In this document: in pieces, positions 18,369 through 27,870 of the stretch
Layout: the number at the start of each line of letters is the position of its first letter
How positions within the stretch are numbered: position 1 is the stretch's first letter
Source: Alcanivorax limicola
GTDB lineage: Bacteria; Pseudomonadota; Gammaproteobacteria; Pseudomonadales; Alcanivoracaceae
Direction: 5' to 3'
DNA length: 64,000 nt
NCBI RefSeq assembly: GCF_019931215.1
Contig: NZ_JAIOUB010000001.1
Location: 124,001 to 188,000, forward strand
The notes under the pieces: model-generated
Database searches by the model: none
Told to the model about the DNA's origin: nothing
What the model saw: the letters and a program-made list of their open reading frames with translations, nothing else
Made by a program: the position numbers and the translations under genes

Positions 18369-19198
18369 TGCTGGAATCGGGCGCGGAATGCAGGATCATT
18401 TTCGTAGTCCCCCTGTGCGGTCCAGGCGGGGATGTCCCGCTCACGCACCACGACCTGCACGTCCCGTATCGCACCGCCCAGGAAGGCATTGAGTGAGCGG
18501 GGTGCATCTTTGGGATAAATGATCGTGACATCCAGCAGCTTTTGCAACTTGCCGCCCATGGCGCCCAGGGTGAAGGCGGTGCCGCCGGCCTTGGGCTTGA
18601 GCAGGTATTTGTACGGCGACTGCTGCTGATCATGCTTGGCCTGGGTAAAGCGGGTGCCTTCGAAGAAGTTCATGACCGATGTAGGGAAATAGGCGAACTT
18701 CTCACAGGCCTTGCGTGTGGTTTCCAGATCCTTGCCCTTGAGCGCGGGGTTGCGCTCGATCTCTTCCCGGGTATGCCGCTTCATGAAGGGGAAATCCAGT
18801 GCCCACCAGGCATGCCCCAGAACCGGCACCTTCAACAGTTCCTGTTTGAGGAAGAATTTCAGCATCGGCACCTTGCGGTTGAACACTTTCTGCATGATCA
18901 GAATGTCGGCCCAGGACTGGTGGTTACTGGTGGCCAGATACCATTCGTCGTAGCGGAGCGATTCAAGGCCCTCGATGTGCCAGCGAGGGCGGCTGATCAG
19001 GCTGATGATGGCGTTGTTCACCGACATCCAGAATTCGGCGATGTGCACCAGTGCCCGGGACAGGCGTATCTGAGCCTGTTCGCCGCGCATGGCCAGTTTG
19101 ACCAGCGTGAGCAGGTAAAGGGGGACGCACAGAATGAAGGTGTTCAGTGCGATCAGGGTCAGGGCCAGTGCTGCGCGAATGTGATGGATGATATTCAT
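18311..19198 (-). CDS. 1-acylglycerol-3-phosphate acyltransferase family protein, YihG-like
   Basis: A 295-residue PlsC-fold membrane protein. An N-terminal membrane segment (about 8-35) precedes motif I NHQSWAD (His93, Asp98) and motif III FFEGTRF (178-184). It resembles E. coli YihG, which makes 2-acyl-glycerol-3-phosphate acyl chains for phospholipid. The stop codon is formed by the 15-bp duplication; without it the protein would run one residue further (ending MDS). The AT-rich 241 bp upstream (19199-19439) hold its promoter and that of the divergent CaiB/BaiF gene. Confidence 0.87.
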   Translation of the reverse strand: MNIIHHIRAALALTLIALNTFILCVPLYLLTLVKLAMRGEQAQIRLSRALVHIAEFWMSVNNAIISLISRPRWHIEGLESLRYDEWYLATSNHQSWADILIMQKVFNRKVPMLKFFLKQELLKVPVLGHAWWALDFPFMKRHTREEIERNPALKGKDLETTRKACEKFAYFPTSVMNFFEGTRFTQAKHDQQQSPYKYLLKPKAGGTAFTLGAMGGKLQKLLDVTIIYPKDAPRSLNAFLGGAIRDVQVVVRERDIPAWTAQGDYENDPAFRARFQQWISELWAEKDALLQARMD

Positions 19199-19439
19199 AC
19201 ACTTGTATAGTAATTCAGAGAGGCGCCATGCTATCGGAAAAGCCCGCCGCTGGCGACCATTGCCCGGTGCCGATGCCCGGTGCGATGGTCACTGCCCGGG
19301 TCAACAGCGTAGGCGCTGGTGTTTCCGGTCAGGGATTTTGAGCTGCTGCGTCATTGGCCACCGGCCCGGTCCTTTCTATGCTCGGCGGCTTGCGATGCTC
19401 CCTCCGGGGTGTCTGATCTGATCTGGTGAGGCGTTATTT

Positions 19440-20621
19440 ATGGCGGGTCCACTTTCCTCTCTCAAAGTACTTGATTTCAGTGCCCTGTTGCCGGGGCCGT
19501 TTGGAACGCTGATTCTGGCCGATCTGGGGGCGGATGTGCTGCGGGTGGAGTCGCCCACCCGGCCGGATATGGTGCGCATGCTGCCGCCCATGGATCAGGG
19601 CATTTCAGCGGTGCATGGCTATTTGAACCGATCCAAGCGTTCCCTGGGGGTCGATCTCAAGAAGCCGGAAGGCGTGGCGGTGATCAAGCAGCTGGTGAAG
19701 GATTACGACATCGTCGTCGAACAGTTCCGGCCTGGCGTCATGGCTCGCCTCGGTGTGGGGTATGAAGACCTGCGGGCGATCAACCCCGGGCTTATCTACT
19801 GCTCCATCACCGGGTACGGGCAGGACGGCCCGTACCGGGATCGGGCCGGCCATGACCTCAATTATCTGGCGGTGGCCGGTATGGCAGCCTACAACGGTCG
19901 GCGGGCGTCCGGGCCAGCGCCCATGGCATTCCAGACGGCAGATGTGGCGGGCGGTTCATGCCACGCAGTGATGGGCATTCTTGCGGCGGTGATCCATCGT
20001 CAGCAGACCGGTGAGGGGCAGCATATCGACATCTCCATGACGGATGCGGCATTCAGCCTGCACGCGCTGACGGCACCGGCGGCGCTGCTGGCGGGTGAAG
20101 ATCCGGCACTGGAGCGGACCCAGCTCAATGGCGGGTCTTTCTATGACTGCTATGAAACCCGGGACGGCCGCTGGTTTTCGGTGGCGGGTATCGAGCCGCA
20201 GTTCTTCATGCAATTCTGCCAGGCCATCGGGCGGCCTCAGCTGGCCGGGCGCGGGCTGGCCATGGCGCCGGACATCGTTGCCGAGGTGAAGGGCGAGATT
20301 GCTGCGGCACTGAAAGAGAAGGACTACGACGAGTGGCTGGCCATTTTCGCCAGCATTGATGCGTGCGTTGAGCCGGTGCTGAGTCTGTCGGAGGCCTGTG
20401 AGCATCCCCAGCTACAGGCGCGCAAGATGCTGGTAGACGTCCCCGCAAGTGGCGGGGCGGCACAGCGTCAGGTCGCGTCACCGTTCAAATTCTCGGCAAC
20501 ACAGCCGGGTTACCGGTTTACGGGTGCGGCGCTTGGCGCCCACACGGCAGAAGTGCTCGCGGAACAGGGCTTCAGTGAGGAGGACATTGCCGCCTTGCGC
20601 AAGGGCGGTGCCATCCTGTGA
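19440..20621 (+). CDS. CaiB/BaiF family CoA-transferase or acyl-CoA racemase
   Basis: A 393-residue family III CoA-transferase. It has the N-terminal VLDFSALLPGP, GVDLKKPEG and QFRPGVMARLG blocks, GHDLNYLAVAG (His138), QTADVAGG (Asp168) and SFYDCYE (Glu239). Asp168 is the acyl-accepting aspartate position of transferases. Because His and Glu are also kept, racemase activity as in the alpha-methylacyl-CoA racemase at 4.2 kb is equally possible. SD GGTGAGG sits 8 bp before the ATG. It stands alone. Confidence 0.85.
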   Translation: MAGPLSSLKVLDFSALLPGPFGTLILADLGADVLRVESPTRPDMVRMLPPMDQGISAVHGYLNRSKRSLGVDLKKPEGVAVIKQLVKDYDIVVEQFRPGVMARLGVGYEDLRAINPGLIYCSITGYGQDGPYRDRAGHDLNYLAVAGMAAYNGRRASGPAPMAFQTADVAGGSCHAVMGILAAVIHRQQTGEGQHIDISMTDAAFSLHALTAPAALLAGEDPALERTQLNGGSFYDCYETRDGRWFSVAGIEPQFFMQFCQAIGRPQLAGRGLAMAPDIVAEVKGEIAAALKEKDYDEWLAIFASIDACVEPVLSLSEACEHPQLQARKMLVDVPASGGAAQRQVASPFKFSATQPGYRFTGAALGAHTAEVLAEQGFSEEDIAALRKGGAIL

Positions 20622-20704
20622 AAGTCCGCAGATTTTGCAATCGCACGCTGGCCCCTCTGCGGTAGCGCGGCTATGCTCGCAAAAACAGGTGCGGGTAAGC
20701 AGTC

Positions 20705-21949
20705 GTGTCGGATTCGTCGGGAACAGCAGTATCAGGGGGGTTATTGCGTTCAGGAAGCGCTCGTTTGCCAACGAGCGTTCTGATGGCCCTGGTCATGCTA
20801 TGCGCGACGTCGTTTCTGGTCGCGCAGACCGCGGCGGCCTCTGATAACACATCCTCGACGGACAACGCCTCACCGGAGGCTCAGGATGAACGGCCTGCTT
20901 ACTGGGGGCCGGACTGGGCGGATGAAGAGCCGGACGACGAATCGGCCGACGCCGATGCACCGTTGCAAGATCCGGAGGGCTGGCACAGAGAGGCTGACGG
21001 CAGCATTGTCCTGGACATTGATGAGAAGAGTGGGCAGGCCTATCGGGTGCCGGATGATTGTGAGCCCTGGTCTACCGAAGGCATGCGTTGGGTGGATCGC
21101 ACCCATTACAGTTTTTCCCGCGGGTTTTGCTGGCCGACGCGGTGGTTCGATGGCGTATTCGGTGATGCGGACGATCAGGACCGGGAGAGTGTCGGCACTT
21201 CGGTTCGTATCGTAGGCGCGCAGCTGCTGCAGGAAGATGGCGACCACAGTAGTGATGTGCGGTTCCGGGTGCGGGCTCATCTGCCGGGTGTCGAGCGCCG
21301 CTTGAGTCTGGTGTTTTCCAGTGAGCGGGATTTCGAGGATGACAATGCGGGTCTGCCGGGCGCGCCGGAAACCACCGGGCAGAGCGATGATAATGCATTT
21401 CGCGCCGGGCTGAACTGGGTGTTGTCTGCCGCAGAGAATTCCGATCTGGATATGGATATCGGCCTGCGTTCCAACTTCAAGACGTTCTGGCGGACACGCT
21501 ATCGGGTCAATCATCCGCTGTCGGAGAACTGGTCATCGCGGTTTACTGAAACCATAGACTGGCGCGACACGCGGGGCTTCAGATCTCGTTCAGTGCTGGA
21601 TTTTGATCGTCCTGTGGGGCGGCACAGATTGTTTCGGCTTACCAGCTATGCGGAAGTCAGCAACGAGCTTGTTGACGAGGGGCGGCACTGGTTCTGGCAG
21701 CAGAGCGGGGCGCTCGGGATAGAGCTGACGAAACGCTCGGCTCTGCGTTATCTGGTCAGCGTTGAGGGCTATACCCGCCCGGAAACAAGAGTGGAGAATT
21801 ACCGTAGCGGGGTGACCTACCGGCGCAATACCTGGCGCCCGTGGTTCTTCTACGAGATTGAACCTTATTTGCTCTGGCCTCGGGAGAGTCGATACCGCAC
21901 CACTACCGGGGTAGTGCTGCGGATCGAAACCCAGTTCGGCATTCTCTGA
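20705..21949 (+). CDS. Putative outer-membrane beta-barrel protein, unknown
   Basis: A protein of up to 414 residues. The N-terminus contains a hydrophobic export segment (LMALVMLCATSFLVAQTAAAS), then an acidic, Asp/Glu-rich linker, and from about residue 160 to the end a series of amphipathic beta-strands ending in aromatic positions, finishing RIETQFGIL. This suggests an envelope barrel. The start is uncertain: GTG 20705, TTG 20744 or ATG 20783; the upstream ones keep arginines before the hydrophobic core. No family is recognised. Confidence 0.65.
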   Translation: MSDSSGTAVSGGLLRSGSARLPTSVLMALVMLCATSFLVAQTAAASDNTSSTDNASPEAQDERPAYWGPDWADEEPDDESADADAPLQDPEGWHREADGSIVLDIDEKSGQAYRVPDDCEPWSTEGMRWVDRTHYSFSRGFCWPTRWFDGVFGDADDQDRESVGTSVRIVGAQLLQEDGDHSSDVRFRVRAHLPGVERRLSLVFSSERDFEDDNAGLPGAPETTGQSDDNAFRAGLNWVLSAAENSDLDMDIGLRSNFKTFWRTRYRVNHPLSENWSSRFTETIDWRDTRGFRSRSVLDFDRPVGRHRLFRLTSYAEVSNELVDEGRHWFWQQSGALGIELTKRSALRYLVSVEGYTRPETRVENYRSGVTYRRNTWRPWFFYEIEPYLLWPRESRYRTTTGVVLRIETQFGIL

Positions 21950-21968
21950 TGCGGCCTCTGACGTGGCG

Positions 21969-22646
21969 TTATACCCAGCTGGTGCGCTGACGGCTGCTCC
22001 GTGATTTGAAGTACCAGCCCAGCAGCATGCCGCCGAACACCGTCAGCAAGGCAAACATCCAGCCCCGGAACGTCTTGTCGTTACGCAACTGGGTATTCTC
22101 GGCACGGACCTGATCCAGTTCGGTGCGCAGCAGGCTCAGTTCCTCATTCAGTTGCCGGTTGGCCCGGTCGAGTCGCATCGGGTCGGCGGCAACTTCCTGC
22201 AATTTTTCCAGCTCTTCGCCACGCTGACTCAGATTCTGGTCCAGCTCCCGGGTGCGGCCCGCCAACTGATCCCGTTCGGCGGTCACTTCTGCAAGTTCGC
22301 TGCGGGCATTGGCCAGTTGTTGCTCCAGGCGCGTCACTGACTGCTGCGCCTGCTCCAGGCGCACCTGGGCGATGGGGCTGCGGCTCAGGTATTGCGTTTC
22401 CACCCAGCCTTCAGTATCGCCAGTGCGGATGCTGGCCCAGTCGGCACCCTGTTCCCATGCCAGAATCTCGACCCGGGTGCCGGTGCGCAGGCCCCGGTGC
22501 ACGATGCGATAGTTGTTACCTGCCCCGGCACGCACCGGAACGAACAGGGTATCGCCGATCCAGCCGGTCTGGGCGTGGGCGGCCTGGGGCAGACTCAGGC
22601 CGAAACTCAGGATAATAACCAGACAAAGGGCAAGGCAGTGACGCAT
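21969..22646 (-). CDS. TIGR04211-type SH3 and membrane-domain protein (YgiM-like)
   Basis: A 225-residue protein with a signal peptide (ending AHA), a bacterial SH3 domain (about 26-90: VPVRAGAGNNYRIVHRGL ... WVETQYLS), a coiled coil (about 95-190) and a C-terminal membrane helix (WMFALLTVFGGMLLGWYF) with a short basic tail. This order is that of E. coli YgiM. It is likely a periplasmic, inner-membrane-tethered peptidoglycan-associated protein. It converges with the preceding gene at 19 bp. Confidence 0.88.
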   Translation of the reverse strand: MRHCLALCLVIILSFGLSLPQAAHAQTGWIGDTLFVPVRAGAGNNYRIVHRGLRTGTRVEILAWEQGADWASIRTGDTEGWVETQYLSRSPIAQVRLEQAQQSVTRLEQQLANARSELAEVTAERDQLAGRTRELDQNLSQRGEELEKLQEVAADPMRLDRANRQLNEELSLLRTELDQVRAENTQLRNDKTFRGWMFALLTVFGGMLLGWYFKSRSSRQRTSWV

Positions 22647-22753
22647 CGAATCATTCTCTCCATTGATACAGGGTGGGGCGGGTCGACCGTGATGGCGTAT
22701 CCGGCGCGCAGTGTAGAAAAAAGCGGTTCTGACCGTTTGTGACGCACATCACA

Positions 22754-23053
22754 TCAGGGGAGAACTTTACGAAATGGTTTTACCGTGACGCGCTGGTAAA
22801 CACCGCTGGTGAGGTAGGGGTCTGCATCGGCCCAGCGTTGCGCAGCCTCCAGAGATTCGAACTCTGCGACCACCAGCGACCCGGTGAAGCCTGCCTCGCC
22901 CGGGTCCTCGCTGTCGATGGCGGGGTGTGGCCCCGCCAGCAGCAGGCGCCCGGCATCCCGCAGTGCCTCAAGGCGGGCCAGATGGTCTGGTCGTGCCTGC
23001 AGGCGTTGGGCCAGAGTATCTGGCTTGTCTTCACTGATGATCGCGTAAAACAT
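22754..23053 (-). CDS. yciI: YciI family protein
   Basis: A 99-residue ferredoxin-like fold protein starting [12 protein letters not shown] and containing [21 protein letters not shown] and [23 protein letters not shown]. The conserved Ser-His/Asp features of the YciI family are present, but the activity is unproven. SD AAGGAG precedes ATG 23053; the longer open frame upstream is non-coding. It overlaps the yciB stop by 23 bp. Confidence 0.9.
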   Translation of the reverse strand: MFYAIISEDKPDTLAQRLQARPDHLARLEALRDAGRLLLAGPHPAIDSEDPGEAGFTGSLVVAEFESLEAAQRWADADPYLTSGVYQRVTVKPFRKVLP

Positions 23054-23780
23054 GGGACTCCTTGTCGTTTTGAGGGTCGTTCTGAGGGCCGCTCTTACTG
23101 TCTTCCTGGCTGGCTGACGGCGCGATGTTGCCGGTCGTGGCGTCACCTGACGCGGCCGGGATATTCTCGGGGCTGTCGGGCGCTGCGGGTGCATCCCTGT
23201 CCTTGAACAGGCGAGCTCGCTCTTCCTCGGGCAGGATGGAATACACATAGCCGAACAGGCTGATATAGAAGACAAAGTTCAGGGCCGTGAAGCCGATGAG
23301 CTTGAAGTTTACCCAGAAATCGGTGCTGAACTGGTAGGCGACATAGATGTTCAAGGCGCCGAGAAAGGCAAAGTAGAGCACGAATGCGGCATTCAGCAGG
23401 GTCCACTGTCGCCTGGCGAGGGGAACGATATAGCCCAGCCCGCTGATCATCATCGCTTCACACATACGTTGCAGCAGGATGCGCTCGCGCAGGAACTGGC
23501 CAATCAGCAATACCGCAGCCAGCAGACCGTAAATGACGGTGGGCCGCCATTTGATGAACATGTCGTCACGCAGCAGCAAGGTCAGGCCGCCGAAAATCAC
23601 GGTGACGACAAAGACCAGCAGGTGCATGCGCTCGACTTTGCGCCAGATCAGCCAGCCAGCACTGACCTGTATCAGGCAGGCAATGAGAATGCCCCAGGTT
23701 GCCAGGTAGATATCCCGCCCGCTAAGGAAGTAGAGGGCAAAAAACACCACCACGGGCAAGTAGTCGAACAACTTCTTCAT
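23031..23780 (-). CDS. yciB: YciB family inner-membrane protein (septation protein A-like)
   Basis: A 249-residue membrane protein with five or six hydrophobic segments in the first 180 residues ([45 protein letters not shown]) as in YciB/IspZ, which interacts with cell elongation and division proteins. The C-terminus has an unusual hydrophilic tail of about 65 residues (acidic, N/Q/P-rich) that includes a PQND duplication from a 12-bp repeat. The start has GGAG upstream. It is followed at overlap by yciI, as in E. coli. Confidence 0.9.
   Translation of the reverse strand: MKKLFDYLPVVVFFALYFLSGRDIYLATWGILIACLIQVSAGWLIWRKVERMHLLVFVVTVIFGGLTLLLRDDMFIKWRPTVIYGLLAAVLLIGQFLRERILLQRMCEAMMISGLGYIVPLARRQWTLLNAAFVLYFAFLGALNIYVAYQFSTDFWVNFKLIGFTALNFVFYISLFGYVYSILPEEERARLFKDRDAPAAPDSPENIPAASGDATTGNIAPSASQEDSKSGPQNDPQNDKESHVLRDHQ
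23064..23087. repeat. 12-bp tandem duplication at the end of yciB
   Basis: GTCGTTTTGAGG and GTCGTTCTGAGG are adjacent, one mismatch. On the coding strand they give PQND-PQND in the YciB tail and lie just ahead of the yciI ribosome-binding site. Confidence 0.8.
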
Positions 23781-24016
23781 GCCTGCTCCAGTCAGCAAGA
23801 GACGTCAGGGCCGGCAGTCCGCTCGAGCAGGATGCCAGAGGCGCGTTTTGCCTGTCGGCCGCCCCGGGTGCGATGCAGGGGCCTGACGTTGAGGGGCTCT
23901 AGTATAGGTGCGGGTGGCGGCCTCAGCCACCGCTGTGCGTGCTATTCGGGCGGCGGCGGGCTTTTGCTGGCAAAAAAGGGCGGTAGTGGGCTACTCTGCG
24001 CCCAATTAGCCACGTC

Positions 24017-24889
24017 ATGACGGGATGCCACTTGCCTGAGATCTACGATTTTCATTGCCATAGCACCGCCTCGGACGGCGTTCTGTCGCCGTCGGAGCTG
24101 GTGCGCGCGGCGGCCGAGGCAGGCGTGCAGCAGTTGGCCATTACCGACCACGATACCCTGGCAGGGCTGCCGGAAGCGGCGCGGGCTGCTGCGGAGCATG
24201 GGCTGGAACTGGTGTCGGGCATTGAGCTCTCGGTGATCTGGTCGAAGCGTGAGATACACCTGGTCGGGCTGGGCATGGACACCAGCGCGCCGGCGTTGCA
24301 GACGCTGGTTGCCGCGCAGCAGCATGCCCGGGTAAACCGTGCCGAATTGATCGGCAAGCGCCTGGACAAGGCGGCAGGGCTGGCCAACAGCTATGGTCTC
24401 GCTGCTGACCTGGCCGGCACCGACGCCCCGGGCCGCCCCTGGTTTGCACGCATGTTGGTGGCGGCCGGCAAGGTGCGTGATGAGCAACATGCTTTCAATC
24501 GCTACCTCAAGGCAGGGCAATCGGCGTATGTCAGTACGCCCTGGGCGACGCTGAGTGATGCGGTGGCAGCCGTGCGAGAGGCAGGCGGCGTGCCGGTGGT
24601 GGCGCATCCGGTTCGTTACGGCATGACGCGCCGCAAGCTGCGCCAGCTGCTGGCAGACTTCTGTGAGGACGGTGGTCAGGCGATTGAAGTGGCCATGCCG
24701 CGTCTGAACGAGGCGCAGAAAGCGCTGTTGGGCGAGTGTTTGCGCGATTTCCCGCTGCATGCGTCCGGTGGCTCCGATTTCCATACTCCGGCGCAGAAGT
24801 GGCTGACGCTGGGGCGGCTGCCGGCGCTGCCGGAAGGCGCGCGGGCCGTCAGTGAGTTGTTTGGCCCCCACGCTGCAGTAGCGGCCTGA
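24017..24889 (+). CDS. rnm: RNase AM, PHP-domain 5'-3' exonuclease
   Basis: A 290-residue PHP-domain phosphoesterase matching E. coli YciV/Rnm. Metal-binding motifs are DFHCHSTASDG, ITDHDT, SGIEL, HPVRYG and GGSDFH. The enzyme trims 5' ends of rRNA and degrades short RNAs. The ATG at 24017 lacks an SD; TTG 24032, preceded by GGGAT, is an alternative. It heads a rightward run rnm-yciO-trpS-scpA-scpB-rluB. Confidence 0.88.
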   Translation: MTGCHLPEIYDFHCHSTASDGVLSPSELVRAAAEAGVQQLAITDHDTLAGLPEAARAAAEHGLELVSGIELSVIWSKREIHLVGLGMDTSAPALQTLVAAQQHARVNRAELIGKRLDKAAGLANSYGLAADLAGTDAPGRPWFARMLVAAGKVRDEQHAFNRYLKAGQSAYVSTPWATLSDAVAAVREAGGVPVVAHPVRYGMTRRKLRQLLADFCEDGGQAIEVAMPRLNEAQKALLGECLRDFPLHASGGSDFHTPAQKWLTLGRLPALPEGARAVSELFGPHAAVAA

Positions 24890-24908
24890 GCCCAGAGCAG
24901 GATATGTC

Positions 24909-25532
24909 ATGACGCTGGTACTCCATATTCACCCGGAAACGCCGCAGCCCCGCCTGTTGAGACAGGCGGTGGATGTGCTGCGCAGCGGCGGCCTCATTGC
25001 CTATCCCACGGATACGACCTACGCCCTGGGCTGCAGTATCGGTGAGAAAGGTGCGCTGGAACGGCTGATTCGTCTGCGCCGACTGGATGACAAGCATCAG
25101 TTTTCGCTGTTGTGTGCAGATCTGTCGGTGCTGGCGCTGTACGCCAAGGTGGCCAATCCGGATTATCGTCTGCTGCGGGCGCATACCCCGGGGCCCTACA
25201 CCTGGATACTGAAAGGCACCAGCGAGGTGCCGCGGCGCCTGATGCACCCGAAAAAGCGCAACATTGGTATACGGGTACCGGACCACGCCATCTGCCAGGG
25301 GCTGCTGGCGGAGCATGGCGAACCGATCATGACGTCGACACTGCTGCTGCCAGGGGATGAGTTTCCGCTGACAGATCCTGTGGATGTCCGCAACATTCTT
25401 GACGGCCAGGTGGACCTGATTATCGACGGCGGCTTCTGTGGCCTGACCGAGACGACGGTCATTTCGCTGGCCGAGGGTGACGGGCCTGAAGTGGTGCGTG
25501 AGGGGGCCGGTAGCCTGGACGGCATATTTTGA
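24909..25532 (+). CDS. yciO: Sua5/YciO/YrdC-family protein YciO
   Basis: A 207-residue Sua5-fold protein with PTDTTYALGC, RLRRLDDKHQFSLLC and GPYTWILKGT, and dsRNA-binding-type basic residues. Related TsaC makes threonylcarbamoyl-AMP for tRNA t6A; YciO itself has weak or unclear activity. SD AGGA is upstream. It follows rnm as in E. coli. Its TGA stop is part of a 12-bp tandem repeat. Confidence 0.9.
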   Translation: MTLVLHIHPETPQPRLLRQAVDVLRSGGLIAYPTDTTYALGCSIGEKGALERLIRLRRLDDKHQFSLLCADLSVLALYAKVANPDYRLLRAHTPGPYTWILKGTSEVPRRLMHPKKRNIGIRVPDHAICQGLLAEHGEPIMTSTLLLPGDEFPLTDPVDVRNILDGQVDLIIDGGFCGLTETTVISLAEGDGPEVVREGAGSLDGIF

Positions 25533-25553
25533 CGAACAGCCTGACGAACAGCC
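25530..25553. repeat. Perfect 12-bp tandem duplication at the yciO stop
   Basis: TGACGAACAGCC is present twice in a row; the first TGA is the yciO stop codon. Confidence 0.95.
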
Positions 25554-25709
25554 TGGCCAGCGGCCTGGCGCGCCACTGATCCGGACAGCCTTGTCGTATC
25601 CTGTTGTTTTTTGCATTCCCTGCCATGGCGGGTTCGGTATTCGTGGATCAGATGTCCCGGGAGCCGGTATACTGCCGCACTTCTATCAAGTGGTTTTCAG
25701 GAGTCTGTT

Positions 25710-26924
25710 TTGAGTTCTGCGGTCTCATCCCAGCGCGTCTTGTCCGGCATGCGGCCTACTGGACGTCTTCATCTGGGGCATTATCACGGTGTGCTGAAAA
25801 ACTGGGTGCGTCTCCAGCACGAGTACGAATGTTTCTTCTTCGTGGCTGACTGGCATGCACTGACCACCGAATACGAGCACCCGCAGAAGATTGAACAGGC
25901 GGTCTGGGACATGGTCGTGGACTGGCTGGCGGCCGGCGTCAATCCGGGTTCTTCCACGCTGTTCATTCAGTCGCGGGTGCCAGAGCATGCCGAGCTGCAT
26001 CTCTTGCTCTCCATGATGACGCCGCTGGGCTGGCTGGAACGGGTGCCGACCTACAAGGACCAGCAGGAAAAGCTGAAAGAGAAAGATCTGGCAACCTATG
26101 GTTTCCTGGGATACCCGCTGCTGCAGTCCGCAGACATTCTGATGTACCGGGCCGGCATGGTGCCGGTGGGCGCGGATCAGGTGGCGCATGTAGAGATCAC
26201 CCGCGAGGTGGCGCGCCGGTTCAATCATCTTTACGGTCGCGAGCCCGGCTTCGAGGAGGCGGTGGAAGCCGCAATCCGCAAGATGGGCAAGAAACAGTCG
26301 CGGATCTATCTGGATAATCGCCGCAAGTATCAGGAGCAGGGCGATGACAACGCCCTGGAAACCGCGCAGGCGCTGGTGATGGATCAGCAGAATATCACCC
26401 TGGGTGACCGTGAGCGTCTGCTTGGTGACCTTGAGGGCGGTGGCAAGGTGATTCTGCCCGAGCCGCAGGCGTTGTTGACCCCTGCGTCCAGAATGCCGGG
26501 GCTGGATGGTCAGAAAATGTCCAAATCCTATGGCAACTTCATCGGCCTGCGTGAAGAGCCGGATGAGGTGGACCAGAAGATTCGCCGGATGCCGACGGAC
26601 CCCGCCCGGGTGCGCCGCAACGATCCCGGCACCCCGGAGAAATGCCCGGTGTGGGAGTTCCACAAGGTGTACTCGGACGATGCCACCTGTGCCTGGGTGC
26701 AGGAGGGCTGCACGACAGCGGGTATTGGCTGCCTGGATTGCAAGAAGCCGGTGATTGATGCCGTGCAGGCGGAGCTGGAGCCGATCCGTCGCCGGGCAGA
26801 GGAACATATGCGTAACCCCGATCTGGTGCGTACTATTGTGTCGGAAGGGTGTGAAGAAGCCCGCGAAGCGGCAAGGGCCACCCTGGATGAGGTACGGGCT
26901 GCCATGGGGCTGAACTACCGTTGA
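25710..26924 (+). CDS. trpS: Tryptophanyl-tRNA synthetase with a four-cysteine cluster motif
   Basis: A 404-residue class Ic synthetase that charges tRNA-Trp. It has the HIGH-type HLGHYHG, FFVADWHALTT and KMSKS motifs. An iron-sulfur-type motif follows: Cys312-x21-Cys334-x6-Cys341-x2-Cys344 (ending GCLDCKK), resembling the [4Fe-4S] TrpRS of Thermotoga, where the first spacing is 22 as I recall. The start is TTG 25710: AGGAG at 25699-25703 has ideal spacing, and the open frame upstream contains no better start. It lies just upstream of scpA. Confidence 0.9.
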   Translation: MSSAVSSQRVLSGMRPTGRLHLGHYHGVLKNWVRLQHEYECFFFVADWHALTTEYEHPQKIEQAVWDMVVDWLAAGVNPGSSTLFIQSRVPEHAELHLLLSMMTPLGWLERVPTYKDQQEKLKEKDLATYGFLGYPLLQSADILMYRAGMVPVGADQVAHVEITREVARRFNHLYGREPGFEEAVEAAIRKMGKKQSRIYLDNRRKYQEQGDDNALETAQALVMDQQNITLGDRERLLGDLEGGGKVILPEPQALLTPASRMPGLDGQKMSKSYGNFIGLREEPDEVDQKIRRMPTDPARVRRNDPGTPEKCPVWEFHKVYSDDATCAWVQEGCTTAGIGCLDCKKPVIDAVQAELEPIRRRAEEHMRNPDLVRTIVSEGCEEAREAARATLDEVRAAMGLNYR

Positions 26925-26940
26925 CGAGCCAGGAGCGATG

Positions 26941-27840
26941 ATGGACGACACGACAGACGTCGCGACCTTGCCGGACGCGGAAGCGCCCAGCGCTGACGCG
27001 GCGCCGTTCAATCCCAGGCAAAGCGAGATGCCCTTCGGGTTGATGTACGGGCAGGCGATCACCAAATTGCCGGACGACCTTTATATTCCCCCGGATGCCC
27101 TGGAGGTATTTCTGGAGGCGTTCGAGGGCCCGCTCGACCTGCTGCTCTATCTGATCAAGCGCCAGAACCTGGATATCCTGGATATCCCGGTGGCGCAGAT
27201 CACAGCCCAGTACATGAAGTACGTGGAGCTGATGAAGGCATTGAATTTCGAGCTGGCGGCGGAATATCTGGTCATGGCCGCGTTGCTGGGCGAGATCAAA
27301 TCCCGCAGCCTGCTGCCGCGTCCTGAGGCTGATGCCGAGGATGAGGCGGAGGACCCGCGCGCGGAACTGATTCGCCGCCTGCAGGAGTACGAACGCTTCA
27401 AGAAGGCGGCGGAAGATATCGACGCATTGCCGCGACTGGAGCGGGACATCTTTCCGGCGGCCGCCCGGCGTCCCGAGTACTCCCGGCCGCGGCCGGAGCC
27501 GGATCTCGACCTGCGCGAATTGTTGCTGGCGTTCCGTGATGTGCTGCATCGCGCGGACATGTTCGAGAGTCACCATGTGTCGCGGGAGAAATTATCGACC
27601 CGTGAGCGCATGGCGAACGTGCTGGACAGCCTCAAGGGGCGTGAATTCGTCCCCTTCGTGGCGTTGTTTCCCATGGAGGAGGGGCGTGGCGGCGTTGTCG
27701 TAACGTTCCTGGCGGTGCTTGAGCTGGTCAAGGAATCCCTGATCGAGCTGATTCAGAATGGCCCGTTTACCCCGATCCATGTCAAGGCACGGACGATCAT
27801 TCTGGAAGAACATGACATTGACGACGAACCGGACAGATAA
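26941..27840 (+). CDS. scpA: Segregation and condensation protein A
   Basis: About 299 residues. The kleisin of the SMC-ScpAB complex; the core LEAFEGPLDLLLYLIKRQNLDILDIPVAQIT is diagnostic, followed by the NMSMC-binding helices and a C-terminal winged helix. ATG 26941 is preferred over ATG 26938 for SD spacing (AGGAG at 26931). It binds ScpB (next gene) and SMC to organise the chromosome. It has a proline/alanine-rich N-terminal extension of about 35 residues. Confidence 0.95.
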   Translation: MDDTTDVATLPDAEAPSADAAPFNPRQSEMPFGLMYGQAITKLPDDLYIPPDALEVFLEAFEGPLDLLLYLIKRQNLDILDIPVAQITAQYMKYVELMKALNFELAAEYLVMAALLGEIKSRSLLPRPEADAEDEAEDPRAELIRRLQEYERFKKAAEDIDALPRLERDIFPAAARRPEYSRPRPEPDLDLRELLLAFRDVLHRADMFESHHVSREKLSTRERMANVLDSLKGREFVPFVALFPMEEGRGGVVVTFLAVLELVKESLIELIQNGPFTPIHVKARTIILEEHDIDDEPDR

Positions 27841-27855
27841 GCGCCGGACAGATAA
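27829..27855. repeat. 12-bp direct repeat with 15-bp period at the scpA stop
   Basis: CCGGACAGATAA occurs at 27829-27840 and 27844-27855. The first copy carries the scpA TAA stop. Confidence 0.9.
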
Positions 27856-27870
27856 AGGATAGGCAATCAG

